A DNA stretch of 52,646 bases from Anaeromyces robustus (lineage: Eukaryota; Neocallimastigomycota; Neocallimastigomycetes; Neocallimastigales; Neocallimastigaceae): contig MCFG01000154.1 in assembly GCA_002104895.1 (NCBI GenBank), forward strand, positions 90,001 to 142,646, in the 5' to 3' direction. Under the pieces are notes generated by a model that had not been told where the DNA came from, searched no databases, and saw only the letters and a list, made by a program, of their open reading frames with translations. The translations under genes were made by a program, and so were the position numbers. Below, in pieces: positions 1 through 14,200 of this stretch (position 1 is the first letter of the stretch; each line of letters starts with the position of its first letter).

Positions 1-1284
1 TTAATAATAAAGATAATAACAGAATTAAATAAACAATTAAAAATAAAGAAAAAAAAAAAAATTAGTTTTTTTTTTTCTAATAAAATAACAACAATAGATT
101 TAATACAATATAATAATAATAAAAAAAATAATAATAGGAACTATATATATTCCTATTTATAAATATAATAAAAAATTATAAACAAACGATTGATATATAA
201 AACTTATTTTTTAATTCATATTTATTTATTTTTTATAAATTAAACATAATACGCTATATATTTAATAAATTCATTTAATAGCAATATAAATGTAATTATC
301 ATTTTATATTCTTAATAAATATAATACAATATATATATATATATGTATAAGTATTTCTTTGTTTTTGATTAATATATAATTTTAAATAAATTAAAGAATA
401 ATAATAAAAAGTAAACAATTTAAATAATATAAGCCAAAAAAATAAAAAAATAAGAGTTTATTATAAATAATCGAAATAAATTATATAAAGAATTTTATCA
501 TTATTATATTGAATAATTAAATATTTATTCCGATAATTTTTTAATTTTATATATTTAAAATTTAATGTTTATTTATATGTGATATAATTACTAAGAAAAT
601 AATTGTTTACCAAAGATTAAATATAATATATTATAGTAAGAAACAACATTAGGAACATAAAAAAGTTTAATATAAATGTAAAAATGAAAATGGAAATAAA
701 TTTATAAATATAATATTAATTCATATAGAAAGATATAAATATACTTATCAATTTTTTTAATCAAAAATCAAAATAATAATAATAATCAATTATATAAATA
801 ATGGAAATAAAATATATTTTAAATATATATTTTTCATTTTAATCAAAAAGCATAATTTAATGATATTATAGATATATATATATTTATAATATATAGAGTA
901 AATATAAGTAATGATTGATTTATTATAAGAAGAGTAATATATTTATAGAAAAAAAAAATTAAAATAAACAATATTTTGATTATATTAATAAGAAAAAATT
1001 TAAAATTAATATAAATTAAAAAAAGTAAACAAAACAAAAGAAAACAAAGTAACAAACAAACAAACAAACAAACAAAAAAAAAAAACAAACAAAAAAAAAA
1101 AAGCAAAACAGAAAAAGAAAAAAAAATGGAATAAGAAAAAGTTTTATTAATTTTATATATATAATAAATTTAAAGATGTATAATCAATCTATTATTTTAT
1201 GATTATTATGTTTTAGTAATTTAACTAATTGATTAAATATAACTATATAATTATTTCTTTAATAGATTAATAATATAATAAAAA
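1..1284. other. AT-rich 5' flank of the clathrin gene
   Basis: Almost entirely A and T, with no reading frame I would believe. It holds TA-rich stretches, A and T runs and a short AAAC microsatellite at about 1051-1076 followed by A tracts. It probably contains the promoter and leader of the clathrin gene, but I see no specific site. Confidence 0.6.
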
Positions 1285-4200
1285 ATGACTGAGCTATGCC
1301 CAATACGTTTTCAAGAACATGTTCAAGTAAATATTTTGATTATTTAATCTTTTATTATTTAAAAGTAAACAAATATTTTTATTAATTTATTTAATTTGAA
1401 AATATTTAAAATTTAAAGCTCCAAAATCTTGGTATTAATGCTTCGAGTATAGGTTTTAATACCTTAACAATGGAATCAGATAAATTTATCTGTATTCGAG
1501 AAACAGTAGGAAATACATCACAAGTTGTGATAGTAGATATGAATAATCCACAGAATTTAATGAGAAGACCAATATCAGCTGATTCAGCTATTATGAACCC
1601 AGCTACTCAAATTATTGCACTTAAAGGTAAATGAAAAGAATATAAAATTTTTATTAAATCAAAAATTGAATATTAATATATACATATTTATATATTAAAA
1701 TTAGCTGGTAGACAGTTACAAATTTTTAATTTAGAATTAAAAACTAAAGTAAAATCACATATGATGAATGAAGATGTTATTTTTTGGAAATGGATTTCAT
1801 TAAAAACTCTTGGTATTATTACTGATAGATCTGTATACCATTGGAGTATGGAGGGTAACTCAACTCCAGTAAAGATTTTCGATAGACATCAAAATTTAAA
1901 TGGTACTCAAATTATTAATTATAAAGTTGATTCCTCCGAAAAGTGGGCATTAATTATTGGTATTTCTGCTCAAGTAAGTTAATAATTATAATAATAATAA
2001 TAATAATATATTATTATTATTATTATTATTATTATTAGCAGTATTAAATTTAGTATCATTTGTTAATTATTATTAATATTATTTTTATTGTTGGTGTTTT
2101 AAATTAAAGGATGGACGCGTTGTTGGTACTATGCAATTATATTCAACTGAAAGACGTGTAAGTCAAATTTTAGAAGGTCATGCTGCTGCATTTGCTAATA
2201 TTACTTTGGATGGTGCTTCCTCACCAACTAGTTTATTTGCTTTTTCTGTTAGAAATGCAAAGTTTGCAAAGTTACACATAATTGAAATTGATCATAAAGA
2301 AGGTAATCCAACTTTCCAAAAGCGTGCTGTTGATGTTTTTTATCCACCAGAAGCTGCCAATGATTTCCCAGTAGCAATGCAAATAAGTCAACGTTATGAT
2401 ATTATTTATTTAGTTACTAAATATGGTTTTATTCATTTATATGATTTAGAAACCGGTACTTGTATCTATATGAATCGTATTAGTGGTGATACTATATTTA
2501 CTTCAGTTGATTTAGAAGCTACTAGTGGTATTATTGGTGTTAACCGTAAGGGTCAAGTAAGTTATTTTTATTTTCATATATATATATAATTTTATATATG
2601 ATTAAGTATTAAATATTTTAATTAAAATTCTTCGTATATATAAAGGTTTTATCTGTTAGTGTAGATGAAAACAATTTAATTCCATATATAATGAATAATT
2701 TAAACAATCGTGAACTTGCTTTTAGAATTGCATCAAGAAATAATTTACCAGGTGCTAATCAATTGTTTGTTGCTCGTTTCAATGATCTTTGCAATTCAGG
2801 TAATTTCTTAGAAGCTGCTAAAGTTGCTGCAACTTCACCACAAGGAATTTTACGTACTCCAGAAACAATTGAACGTTTTAAGCAAGTTCCTGTTCCTAAT
2901 GGTCAACTTTCACCAATTCTCCAATATTTCGGTATATTACTTGAAAAGAGTGTTCTTAACAAATATGAATCATTAGAATTAACTAGACCTGTTATGGCTC
3001 AAGGTAGAAAACAACTTTTAGAAAGATGGCTCAAAGAAGATAAACTTGAATGTAGTGAAGAATTAGGTGATATTGTTAAACAATATGATACCGTTTTAGC
3101 TCTTTCAGTATACTTACGTGCTAATGTTCCAAATAAAGTTATTAATTGCTTCGCTGAAACTGGTCAATTTAATAAGATTATTTTATATTCTAAGAAAGTT
3201 GGTTATCAACCAGATTACTTATATTTATTACAATTAGTTTTAAGAACAGATCCAGATAAAGGTGTCGAATTTGCTCAACTTTTAGTTAATGATGAGAATG
3301 GCCCATTAGTTGATTTAGAACGTATTTTAGATGTATTTACTTCTAATAATTTAATTCAACAAGCTACTTCATTCTTATTAGATGCCTTAAAGGATAACAA
3401 GGAAGAACATGCTAATCTTCAAACACGTTTATTAGAAATGAATTTATTAAGTGCTCCACAAGTTGCTGATGCTATTCTTGGTAATAATATGTTTACAAGA
3501 TATGACAAGGAAAAGATTGCTAAGCTTTGTGAAAATGCTGGTCTTTATCAAAGAGCTTTAGAACATTACACTGATATTAATGATATTAAAAGAAATATTG
3601 TTCATGTTAGTCAATTAAATTCAGATTGGGTAATTAATTTCTTCGGTCATTTATCACCAGAACAATCTTTGGAATGTTTAAGAGAATTATTAAATAATAA
3701 TATTCGTCAAAATCTTCAAATTGTTGTTCAAATTGCAACTAAATATTCAGATCAATTAGGTAGTTCCAATCTCATTGAAATGTTTGAATCTTTCAAAACT
3801 TTCGAAGGTCTTTATTATTACCTTGGTTCTGTAGTTAATTCTAGTCAAGATAGTGAAGTTCACTTTAAGTATATTCAAGCTGCCAGCCGCACTGGTCAAT
3901 TTAAAGAAGTTGAAAGAATTTGTAGAGAAAGTAATTATTATGATCCAGAAAAGGTTAAGAACTTCTTAAAAGAAGCTCAACTTTCAGATCAATTACCTTT
4001 AATTATTGTTTGTGATCGTTTCAACTTTGTTCATGATTTGATTTTATATTTATATCAAAATAACAGTTTCACCAATATTGAAATTTATGTTCAAAAGGTC
4101 AATACTTCTCGTACTCCAGAAGTTATTGGTGCTTTATTAGATGTAGATTGTGATGAAAATGCTATTAAGAGTTTATTGATGTCTATTCAAGGTCCTGTTC

Positions 4201-6634
4201 CAATTGATGCTCTTGTTGAAGAATGTGAAAAGAGAAATAGATTAAAATTACTTCTTCCATTTTTAGAAAAGAAACTTAATGAAGGAGCTACTGATACTTC
4301 ATTATTTAATGCTATTGCTAAGATTAATATTGATACTAATAATAATCCAGAACAATTCCTTAGAGAAAATCAAGTAAGTATCATAAAAATATTTACAATA
4401 CAATATATTATATTTTTACTTTTGCTTTTACTTTTATTTTTATTAGTTTGTTATGTATTATGTTTAATATATAAATAAATAATAATCTTCAATATATTTA
4501 TATATTTTTTTTTTAGTTCTATGATCCAAAAGTTATTGGTAAATATTGTGAAAAGAGAGATCCATACTTAGCTTTTATTTGTTATGAACGTGGTCAATGC
4601 GATACTGAATTGCTTTTAATTACTAATGAAAATTCTATGTTCAAACACCAAGCTAGATATTTAGTTAAAAGACGTGATCCTTCTCTTTGGGCAGTAGTTT
4701 TAACTAAAACCAATACTCATTTAAGATCTTTAATTGATCAAATTATTGGTACTGCTCTTCCAGAAAGTCAAGATCCAGAAGATGTCTCTGTTACTGTTAA
4801 GGCTTTTATGACTGCTGATTTACCAGATGAATTAATTGAATTATTAGAAAAACTTATCTTAGAACCAACTCAATTTAGTGATAATAAAAACCTTCAAAAT
4901 CTTTTAATTTTAACTGCTATTAAAGCCAACTCTCCACGTGTTATGGACTATATTACTAGATTAAATAACTTTGATGCTCCAGAAATTGCTAACATTGCTA
5001 TTGCTAGTAATATGTTTGAAGAAGCTTTCACTATTTACCAGAAGTGTAATCAACCATTAGAAGCAGTTAATGTTTTAATTGACAATATTAAAAATATTGA
5101 TCGTGCATATGAATTTGCAGAACGTGTTGATCTTCCTCCAGTTTGGAGTAGTTTAGCTAAGGCTCAATTAAACAATAATCAAGTTAAGGAAGCTGTTAGT
5201 TCATATATTAAGGCCAATGATCCAAACAATTATCAAGAAGTTATTAGAGCTACTGAAGCTATTGATGATTATGATACTCTTATTAATTATCTTACTATGG
5301 CTCGTCTTCAATCCAGAGAACCTGCTATTGAAACTGAATTAATTTATGCATATGCTAAAACTAACCGTAATCAAGATATTGAAAAGCTTATTACAGGTCC
5401 AAATGTTGCACAAATTCAAGTAGCTGGTGAACGTTGTTATAATGAAAAATTATACAGTGCTGCCAAGATTTTATTCAATAGTATTTCTAATTGGGCATTC
5501 TTATCTACTACATTAGTTCATTTAGATGAATACCAAAATGCTGTTGAATGTGCCAGAAAAGCTAATAGCACTAAGGTTTGGAATAAGGTTAACGAAGCTT
5601 GTTTAGAAAAGAAAGAATTTAAGCTTGCTCAAATTTGTGGTTTGAATTTAATTGTTCATCCAGAAGAATTAGAAAAATTAATTAACTTATATGAAAGTCA
5701 AGGCTATTTTAATGAATTAATTGAATTAATTGAATCAGGTCTTGGTCTCGAACGTGCTCATATGGGCATGTTTACTGAATTAGCTATATTATATTCTAAG
5801 TATCGTATGGATGATTTAATGAATCATTTAAAATTATATTCAAACAGAATTAATACTCCAAAGGTTATCAGAGCATGTGAACAAAATCATTTATGGCCAG
5901 AACTTGTTTATTTATATACTCATGATGATGAATATGATAATGCTGCAAATGCTATCATGGATCATTCTGCTGAAGCCTTTGAACACAATGCTTTCAAGAA
6001 TGTTATTGTTAAAGTCACTAACCTTGAATTATATTACAAGGTATGTATAGTAATTTTTTTTATTAAAGATTTAATATATTTATATTTATATTATTATATA
6101 TTAATGTAAACATTTATTATTTATATATATATATATATATATTGTTAATTATATTTTTAGGCACTTCAATTCTATTTAGATGAACAACCACTTCTTTTAA
6201 ATGATCTTTTAGAAACTTTAACTCCAAGAATTGATCATACAAGAGTTGTTCAAATGTTCCAAAAATCTAACAATTTACCATTAATTAAGCCATATATGGT
6301 TAACGTTCAAAAGGTAAACTTAATATTTTATTTAGTATAATATTCTTTTATTATAAATATATAATAGTTGCTAAGTATTCATTATTAATTAATATATATA
6401 TTAATATATCTTAGGTTAATAACCGTGCTTTGAATACTGCTTACAACGAATTATTAATTGATGAAGAAGATTATGAAACATTAAGAGATTCTATTGATAA
6501 ATATGATAACTTTGATAATATTTCTTTAGCACAAAAATTAGAAAAGCATGAATTATTAGAATTCCGTAGAATTGCAGCACATTTATATAAGGTAACTATA
6601 ATTATATATATAATAGTAATGATAATTGATTTTA

Positions 6635-6670
<36 letters not shown>

Positions 6671-7484
6671 ATTATTATATATTAATATAATGGAATTAAT
6701 CAAAAAATTTTTTTTATTTTCATTTTTTATAATTAAAATATATATAGAAAAACAGACGTTGGAAGCAATCCGTTGCTTTATCCAAACAAGATAATTTATA
6801 TAAAGATGCAATGGAAACTGTTGCTGAATCTAAAGACCAAGAACTTGCTGAAGAACTTGTTAGATATTTCGTTGATTCAAAGAAATATGAATGCTTTGCT
6901 GCTACTCTTTTCACTTGTTATGATTTATTAAAACCAGATGCTATTCTTGAAATTGTCTGGCGTAACAATATTAAAGACTTTGCTATGCCTTACTTTATTC
7001 AAGTCATGCGTGAATACTTACCAAAGGTTATTATTTAATTTTTTATTAACAATTTTATATAATATCATAACTTATATATTTTATAATTTTAATAATAATA
7101 GATTGATGAATTAGACAAAATAAATAAGCAAAGAGAATTATTAGAAAAAGAAAAAGCTAAGCAAGAAGGTATTTTTTTTATTAAAATTATTATAATATTT
7201 TTTTAATTGATCTTTAATTAATAATTATATTATTATAATATTAATTTTATAAACAATCTATAGAAGCCAATGATGCTCCAAAGGGTCCATTAATGCTTAC
7301 TGTAAATATTTTATATTTATAATATATAACAATATAAATAATATATATTAATAAATTATTATATTTAAAATTATTAAAAATTAATAATATTTATTTTATA
7401 TGAATATAGTATCCAAATGCTGGTGTATCACAACCATTAAATAATGGTATGGGTGGATTCCAAGCTCAATTTCCAAGTTTCTAA
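1285..7484 (+). CDS. CHC1: Clathrin heavy chain, 12 exons
   Basis: Forms the three legs of the clathrin triskelion that coats vesicles at the plasma membrane, Golgi and endosomes. Exons: 1285-1326, 1419-1626, 1705-1973, 2110-2556, 2646-4373, 4517-6040, 6161-6313, 6415-6591, 6748-7026, 7102-7168, 7264-7301, 7410-7484. The joined frame gives about 1668 residues, close to the 1675 of animal heavy chain. The N-terminal beta-propeller is clear ([41 protein letters not shown]). The alpha-solenoid legs match the family throughout ([59 protein letters not shown]), and the trimerisation region and a short tail follow. The tail keeps PLMLT, which resembles the QLMLT Hsc70/auxilin contact of animal clathrin. 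The start was chosen because exon 1 encodes the conserved first residues [12 protein letters not shown]. Intron 9 uses the weak donor GTTATT. Confidence 0.97.
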
Positions 7485-7653
7485 TTTCATTAATTAAATA
7501 TTCCGACTTCATAATTTTTATTGAAATATTTTAATATTTTAATATATTAATAAAATCACTTTATGTATAACCTAAATTCTATAAGCATTTTAATACACAT
7601 TTTGATATTTACAATAATTATATAAATATTATGTTTAATTAAATATTACGTTT

Positions 7654-7657
<4 letters not shown>

Positions 7658-7704
<47 letters not shown>

Positions 7705-7708
7705 CAAA

Positions 7709-7748
<40 letters not shown>
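7658..7748. repeat. 46-base A run followed by (AT)n
   Basis: An uninterrupted adenine run of about 46 bases, a short GCAAAG spacer, then an AT dinucleotide array. It lies about 170 bases past the clathrin stop codon. Confidence 0.9.
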
Positions 7749-7753
<5 letters not shown>

Positions 7754-8261
7754 TTTTAAAGAAAAAGTAAATTTTTAAAAACAAAATTTTAATAATAGCA
7801 TCAAAATAAAAAATAAAAATATAATAAAAATAATTATAATATACAAAAATTAAATAAATAATTTATATAACAATAACAATATATAAAGAAACAAAAAAGA
7901 CAAAAATAAAAAAAATAAAAAAAAAAAAAATTAAAAAACAAAGATAATACAAAAAAAAAAATAAAAAAATAATAATAATACAAAAAATAAATAAAATTAA
8001 TAAATAAAATTATAATTATAATATAAAAATATAAAAATCAAAAATATAATATATTTAATAAAACAAAATAAAAAAATAATAAATAAAATTAATAATAAAA
8101 ATTTAAATTTTAAAAATTTTTAATATAAAATATATATATTTATAATATATATTATAAAATATAAAACTATAACAATAACTAAAATCAAAAACAAAATTAA
8201 AAATAATATTAAATAATCAAAAATCTAAAAATCAGTAAAATTAATAAATAAATAATAAAGT

Positions 8262-8296
8262 AAATAAATATGTAATTTATTATTACATATTTATTT
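8262..8296. repeat. 15-bp perfect inverted repeat, 5-base loop
   Basis: AAATAAATATGTAAT at 8262-8276 is followed after TTATT by its exact reverse complement at 8282-8296. With a one-base slip the pairing can extend outward. The stem is all A-T apart from one G-C pair. Confidence 0.75.
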
Positions 8297-9440
8297 TACA
8301 TATTAAAATATTTTCATTTATTTTTATTTTATTTTTATTTTTATTTTTTTTTTTCTAATATGAATTAATAATTATATATATTTATTTGTTATAAAAATAA
8401 CAAAAAAAAAAAAAAATAAAAGTAAAAATAAAATAAAATAAAATAAATTGAAAATATTGTAAATTAAGAATATAAAAAAAAAAAAAAAAAAAAAAGAAAG
8501 AAAAAGAAAATTTTTCTTTATTTTGCTTAAACAAACAGAAAAAAAAAAAGCATTTAAAGATTAAATTTTTGTTAATATTATTAGATTTAAAAAAAAATAC
8601 TAATAATATTTTTCTTCTTTTTTTTTTTTTTTTTAATATTAATATTATTATTATTTTTTATATTTTTTATGTTAAATAATTATTTTTTCTTTAAAACTTG
8701 ATAAATATATTATATTAATATATATAATATATATCTATATATAATTTTTTTTTATATTTTATTATTAATTTTTAAATAATAATAATATTTTTAATAAATA
8801 ATAATATAATTGAAAAAAAAAAAAAAAAAAAAAAAAGCATTTATTTCTTTATTATTATAATTATGGATTATGGGTATTGATTTTTATTGATTTCTAAATT
8901 TCTTATTATTTCTTATTATTTCAAGTTTAAAATTCATAGTTTCTAAATTGTAATTATTATTATTATTATTATTATATATAATTAATTTGATTTATTAAAA
9001 AAAAAATTTCATGAATTTAAAATAATATTTCATTTTTATTTTTATTTTTTTTAAAAAAAAAAGTTAATTGACTTTATATTATATTTTTATTAAGTTAAAT
9101 TATTATAATTAAAATATATAAATATTTTAATATTAAAAGAAAATATTGATAAATCATAAATCTTTTTTTTTAAAAAAAATATATATACAAAATTATTAGT
9201 TTATTTAATATATAAGTATAAATAAATTATTTATCTTTTGAATAGTTGAATTGATAAAAATATCATAAATAATAATTAATAAATAATTAATAATAAACTA
9301 ATAAATAATTTATTAATATATTAGCCTTGCCTTATAGAAGAAAGAATTGACGCTGTAGAATTAATGATATTCTTTTTACTTTTTTTTTTTTTTTCATTTG
9401 TGTAACATCATAACATTATTTTATTTTTATTTCTTATCTT

Positions 9441-9513
9441 TATTAACTATCTTTAAAATATTAATATAGAATAATTAAAAATTCTATATTAATATTTTAA
9501 AGATAAGTTAATA
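9441..9513. repeat. 32-bp near-perfect inverted repeat, 8-base loop
   Basis: The left arm 9441-9472 pairs with the right arm 9481-9513, differing only by one extra base in the right arm. The loop is AATTAAAA. The innermost 22 bp next to the loop are perfect. It could be the core of a small MITE-like element or a hairpin in a transcript. No flanking target-site duplication was identified. Confidence 0.75.
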
Positions 9514-10183
9514 AACTTTATTTAAGAAAAAAAAAATTAATAAATCAATGAAGAAAAAATAAATTAATATAAATATTAAATCATATTTAATAAAGGCCAA
9601 ATTAAATATGACATTGGCAACTATAAAACTTTTTTTAAAATACTTTTTATTTTTCAATTTTTTTTATTTTTATTTATTATCTTTTTGTATTCCTTGTTAA
9701 ACATTTTTTTTTTTTACTTTTTTATATATTAATAGTTGTTATTATTTCCATTTTCTATTTTTTTTTTTATTATTAATATTAATTTTAATATATATATATA
9801 TATAATTTTTTTTTTAAATTTTTATAATTATATTTTTTTGTATAATTTATATACAATTTATTATTAAGTATAATTTATTAATTAATTTTATATTTTTTTT
9901 ATTTATTTTATATTTTTTTATTTATTTATTATATATATATATGATTTATATTATATATATATATATTTAATATTTTTATATTTTATATATTTTATTAATT
10001 TAATTTTTATTTATTTATTTATTTATTTATTTATTAATTATTATTTTTATTATACTTTATTATTTATTTATATTATTTATTTTATTTATTTATATATTAA
10101 TTTTTATTTTTAATCTATCATATTTTTATTTAATAGAAATATATATATTTTAATTATAATTAAATTATTTAATTTATAATAAT

Positions 10184-10489
10184 TTATTCTTCTGAAGATG
10201 AATCTACAATTTCTAGTATTTCTATTCCATCATCATATTCATGAGGGGTCTCTAATTTTTGACCTAAATTATTAAATATTAATAAAATATATTAATTATT
10301 TTTGATAATACATATAAATATAAATTATTATATAAATATAATAGTTACCTTTTTGTTTCATAGCCATCATTTCATTTAATTTCATATGTTCTGGCAATCC
10401 ATCCATATAAGAAACACTATTACGATTACTATGTTCTGTTATATATAGAAAAAAAAATAAAAAATTTTACGTAAATAACTGTAATTAAC

Positions 10490-10520
<31 letters not shown>

Positions 10521-11117
10521 ATATTATATTAAGTACCTTGTAATTTATTTAATTGTATATTAAATGGTTTTGGTGGTAAAGCGTCTTGATTTATAGATGA
10601 ATTCGATGAACCATTTGACATATTATAATTATGAATTACTGGCATAGTTACAGAATGTGGCATATTAGATACCATTTGTCCGTTATTTAAAGTTTGTATA
10701 TTATTAGCAGAAAGAGTTTTACTTTGTAAATTTGGTGAATACATTTGCATACGTTGTTGATTAAGGATTTGTTGCTGTTGCTGTTGCTGTTGTTGTTGTT
10801 GTTGTTGAGCTATATATAATTTTTGTTCTTCTTCTGGTATTAATTGTTGTTGTAATTGTTGTTGACTAGTCCAACAGAAAATAATTTGGAATTCAGAAAG
10901 TAATAACATAAATACACCAGCCGGTATATTTAAAGTTGGACTAAATACAATAGTAACATTGTGTAATGTCATTTTATTTACACTTGAATTTTGAACAATT
11001 CTTACCAAGTGAGCTGATAAACATCTTAATAATGTATAATTTTCAAGTGGTAATAATGAAATTAAATTGGCTAATTCGTAAATTTTTTTATTTCTACTAT
11101 CTAATTCTATTTTTGAT

Positions 11118-11202
<85 letters not shown>

Positions 11203-14200
11203 TAATTAATTAATTAATTAAAAATAATTAATAATAAAAATAATAATTAATAATAATAAATAATCATAATATATAAATATTAAGAATAAATTAGTCATAA
11301 AAATATTAAAAAAATTTTTTTAAAAATAAAATAAAACAAACCTGGTATAAGAAGGAATTTTGGTTGAAGATCCCTCGTTAAAATAGGTTCAGTAAGTTCT
11401 CTTAAAAAGAGCTTTAATAAACCAGCTACTGCATGAATATCATAATATTCATCTGCATTTAATAAATCATAATCTCCTTCTTCATTTTTTTTTAATTTAA
11501 TAAATAGTTTTTAAAAAAATATATATATATATTTTAAAAACATTATAAATTATATTAAAAAATATTATTAATATATATATATAAATAAAATGATATATTA
11601 CCATTATTGAATTTTTCTTTTAATGCTTGAATTGTAGATGCACTTCCTGAAAGACGGTATATACCTTCCTCATTTTGAGCTAAATAGTTTAATTATATAA
11701 TAAATAATATATAATAAATAAAATATATTAATATTATTAATATTAAAATTTTTTATATAATATTATATATTTGATATTATTTTTTACCATCTTTAGCATC
11801 TAAATATTCAATACATCTATAAACAACGGCTGGAAGTTCATAATTAGCTTTAATTTTTGATGCTGCAATAGCTTCAGCTAATGATAAACCAAATACTAAT
11901 CTTTTAGAACCTCCTTTACCAGCATCTTTTATAAAAAAAAAATAAATAAATAAATAATAAATAAATAATAAAATAATAAAAAAAAATTATTATAATTAAT
12001 ATTTAATTTTTATAATTATTATATAATAATATAAATGAAAATTTTTATTTTATTATTAATTAATCGACTTACTTTTATTTCTACCCCAGAGTCTCTTTTT
12101 CTTTTCATCCTTTCCTTTCTTTGATTTCTTTTGATTTGGTGGTGTAGTATTTGGAAGACCACCTCCTGTATTTATACCGAATGGTGGTTCTACTACTTGT
12201 TGCATAAGTCTCTCATTTTCATCAACAAAGTCACCTGATTTTTGGAAATCAAATTCAGAATATGAAGATGATTGAGAATTTGGAATAGATTGTTGTTTAT
12301 TTTTCATACTTGCTGGTTGAGGAATATACATTTGATTTTGATATCCATTCTGAAGTGAGTTTGTAGAACTAAAGTTTGAATTAAGTTGATCTTCTATATC
12401 ATCCATGGAATCATAACCATTATCTTGTTCAACATTAATCATATTCTTTATATTTATTGAATTCTTTTCACTATCAACTTGGTCATTAGGATCATGACTA
12501 ATAGATTCAATAGCTTGACTAATGGCTTTAATCCATTCATCTCTTTCTTCATCATTTTCAGCACATAAAATATGCTTACCGGTTATTTTTTCATTTGAAC
12601 CTTCAAAAGAATGTTTTCTATATTCCATTATCATGAAACCATGTCTATAATCATTAGCTTCATTTGGTAAAGATATAACTTGGGAATTCTTTAATTTAAT
12701 TGTACCACCGTAACTACCTTTGTACTATATACATATATACATAATAAAATTAGAATATAAATTCATAAAATTAAATTTATTTTTTTTTTTTTTTACTTTC
12801 AATTTATTTTTTCCTTAACATACACTATCATAATAACTCAAGACATTATCAGATAAAACAAAGTATCTAGTTTTCCAACCACCAAAGTTCTTTCCTCTTT
12901 TAATTAAATAACCTTCTTTTGTTGATTGCGTTGATTGATTCTTTTATATTTTGATATATAATAATATATATAATAATATTAATATATAGAATAAAATTAA
13001 TATATAATAAATATATACATATAAGAATTATATCTATTACTATATATATATTCTTTTTTTTTTTTTTTTTTTTTTTTTTGAATTTTGAATTTTGAATTTT
13101 GAATTTTGAATCTTACCTTATCATTCTTTAAACTATTTCCTGCTTCAACGATATTTGTATTTAAGAAATTATCAATTTCTTTATTATTTTTAAATACTGA
13201 TATTAAATTTTGAAGATATAATTCAAGTTCAATCTTAATAAATATAATTATTTTTATATTATATATAGAGATAGATAAAAAAAATTTTTTTAATTAGTAA
13301 TTGTTTCTTATTATAATTTGTAAATATTTATATTAAATAATCTATATTATTTAAATAAAAATACCTTTCTTTGATCTCTTTTTGTTGGTGAATTTGAACT
13401 AAATAAACTTTTATCAGGTAATTTTCCCATTTTTGAAAGTAATAATTTATTTTCAGCTAATGATCTCAACTAAATTGTGATATGATATGATATAATAATG
13501 ATATAATATAAATAAATTCAAATAATTACAAATATTTATAAATATATTGTTATTAGTTTTATACTTCTTTTATAATAATAAATAATAAAATATAAAAAAA
13601 TTTAAAGATAATATACCTTTGAATCAAGTTGTACGAAATCTGAATAAGTTTTTTCAATTTTTTCATTCTCTTCATTACCATTATTATTTAATTTTGAAAT
13701 CAAAATTATGAAGGAAACTTTTTCTTTTCCTTTTTCATTAATTTTTATAATAGATTCAAGTACTTTAACTCTTACGGTATCAATTTGAATTGGAATTGAT
13801 AAAGGTGTAGATTTTACTGTCTTAGATTTATTAGCTTTTGAGGATGAAAGTCTTTCAGGATGTGGAGGTATATAATTACCAGATGAATCTGTTCTCAATG
13901 GTCTATCTTCTCCATTATCATCTGTATCAGTATCATTAACACTTTCAGTTCCTATTTCGTAATTAACCATTAAATTATCATCATTAATAGCATTTTCACT
14001 ATTTGATCTAACACGATTTTTTATATCATAAATATTATCATGATCTTTGGCATTTGGAGCAGAACCTTTACGAATATATTTTTCATTTAATAATGTACCC
14101 ATTTGATTTTGAAGTGAAGATGTTGAATTTGTTCTTTGTTGTTGAGAATTAAAACTAGTTCCTCTTTGTGGTGGTTGTGGTGTACCATTAGGAGGAACTT

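Larger units (their letters stand above)
7485..10183. other. AT desert between convergent clathrin and RhoGAP genes
   Basis: Holds the 3' flanks of two convergent genes. Visible content: a 46-base A run at 7658-7703 followed by an AT dinucleotide run (about 7711-7748), many further A or T tracts, a 15-bp perfect inverted repeat at 8262-8296 and a 32-bp near-perfect inverted repeat at 9441-9513. Around 9325-9370 and 9592-9625 the base composition is a little richer in G+C, but I find no protein or RNA gene there. Confidence 0.6.

Noticed and set aside
843-1106. Minus-strand 87-codon open frame rich in Phe, Leu and Ile
   Set aside because: It reads through A runs and an AAAC microsatellite on the other strand, and its composition is low-complexity with no family features.
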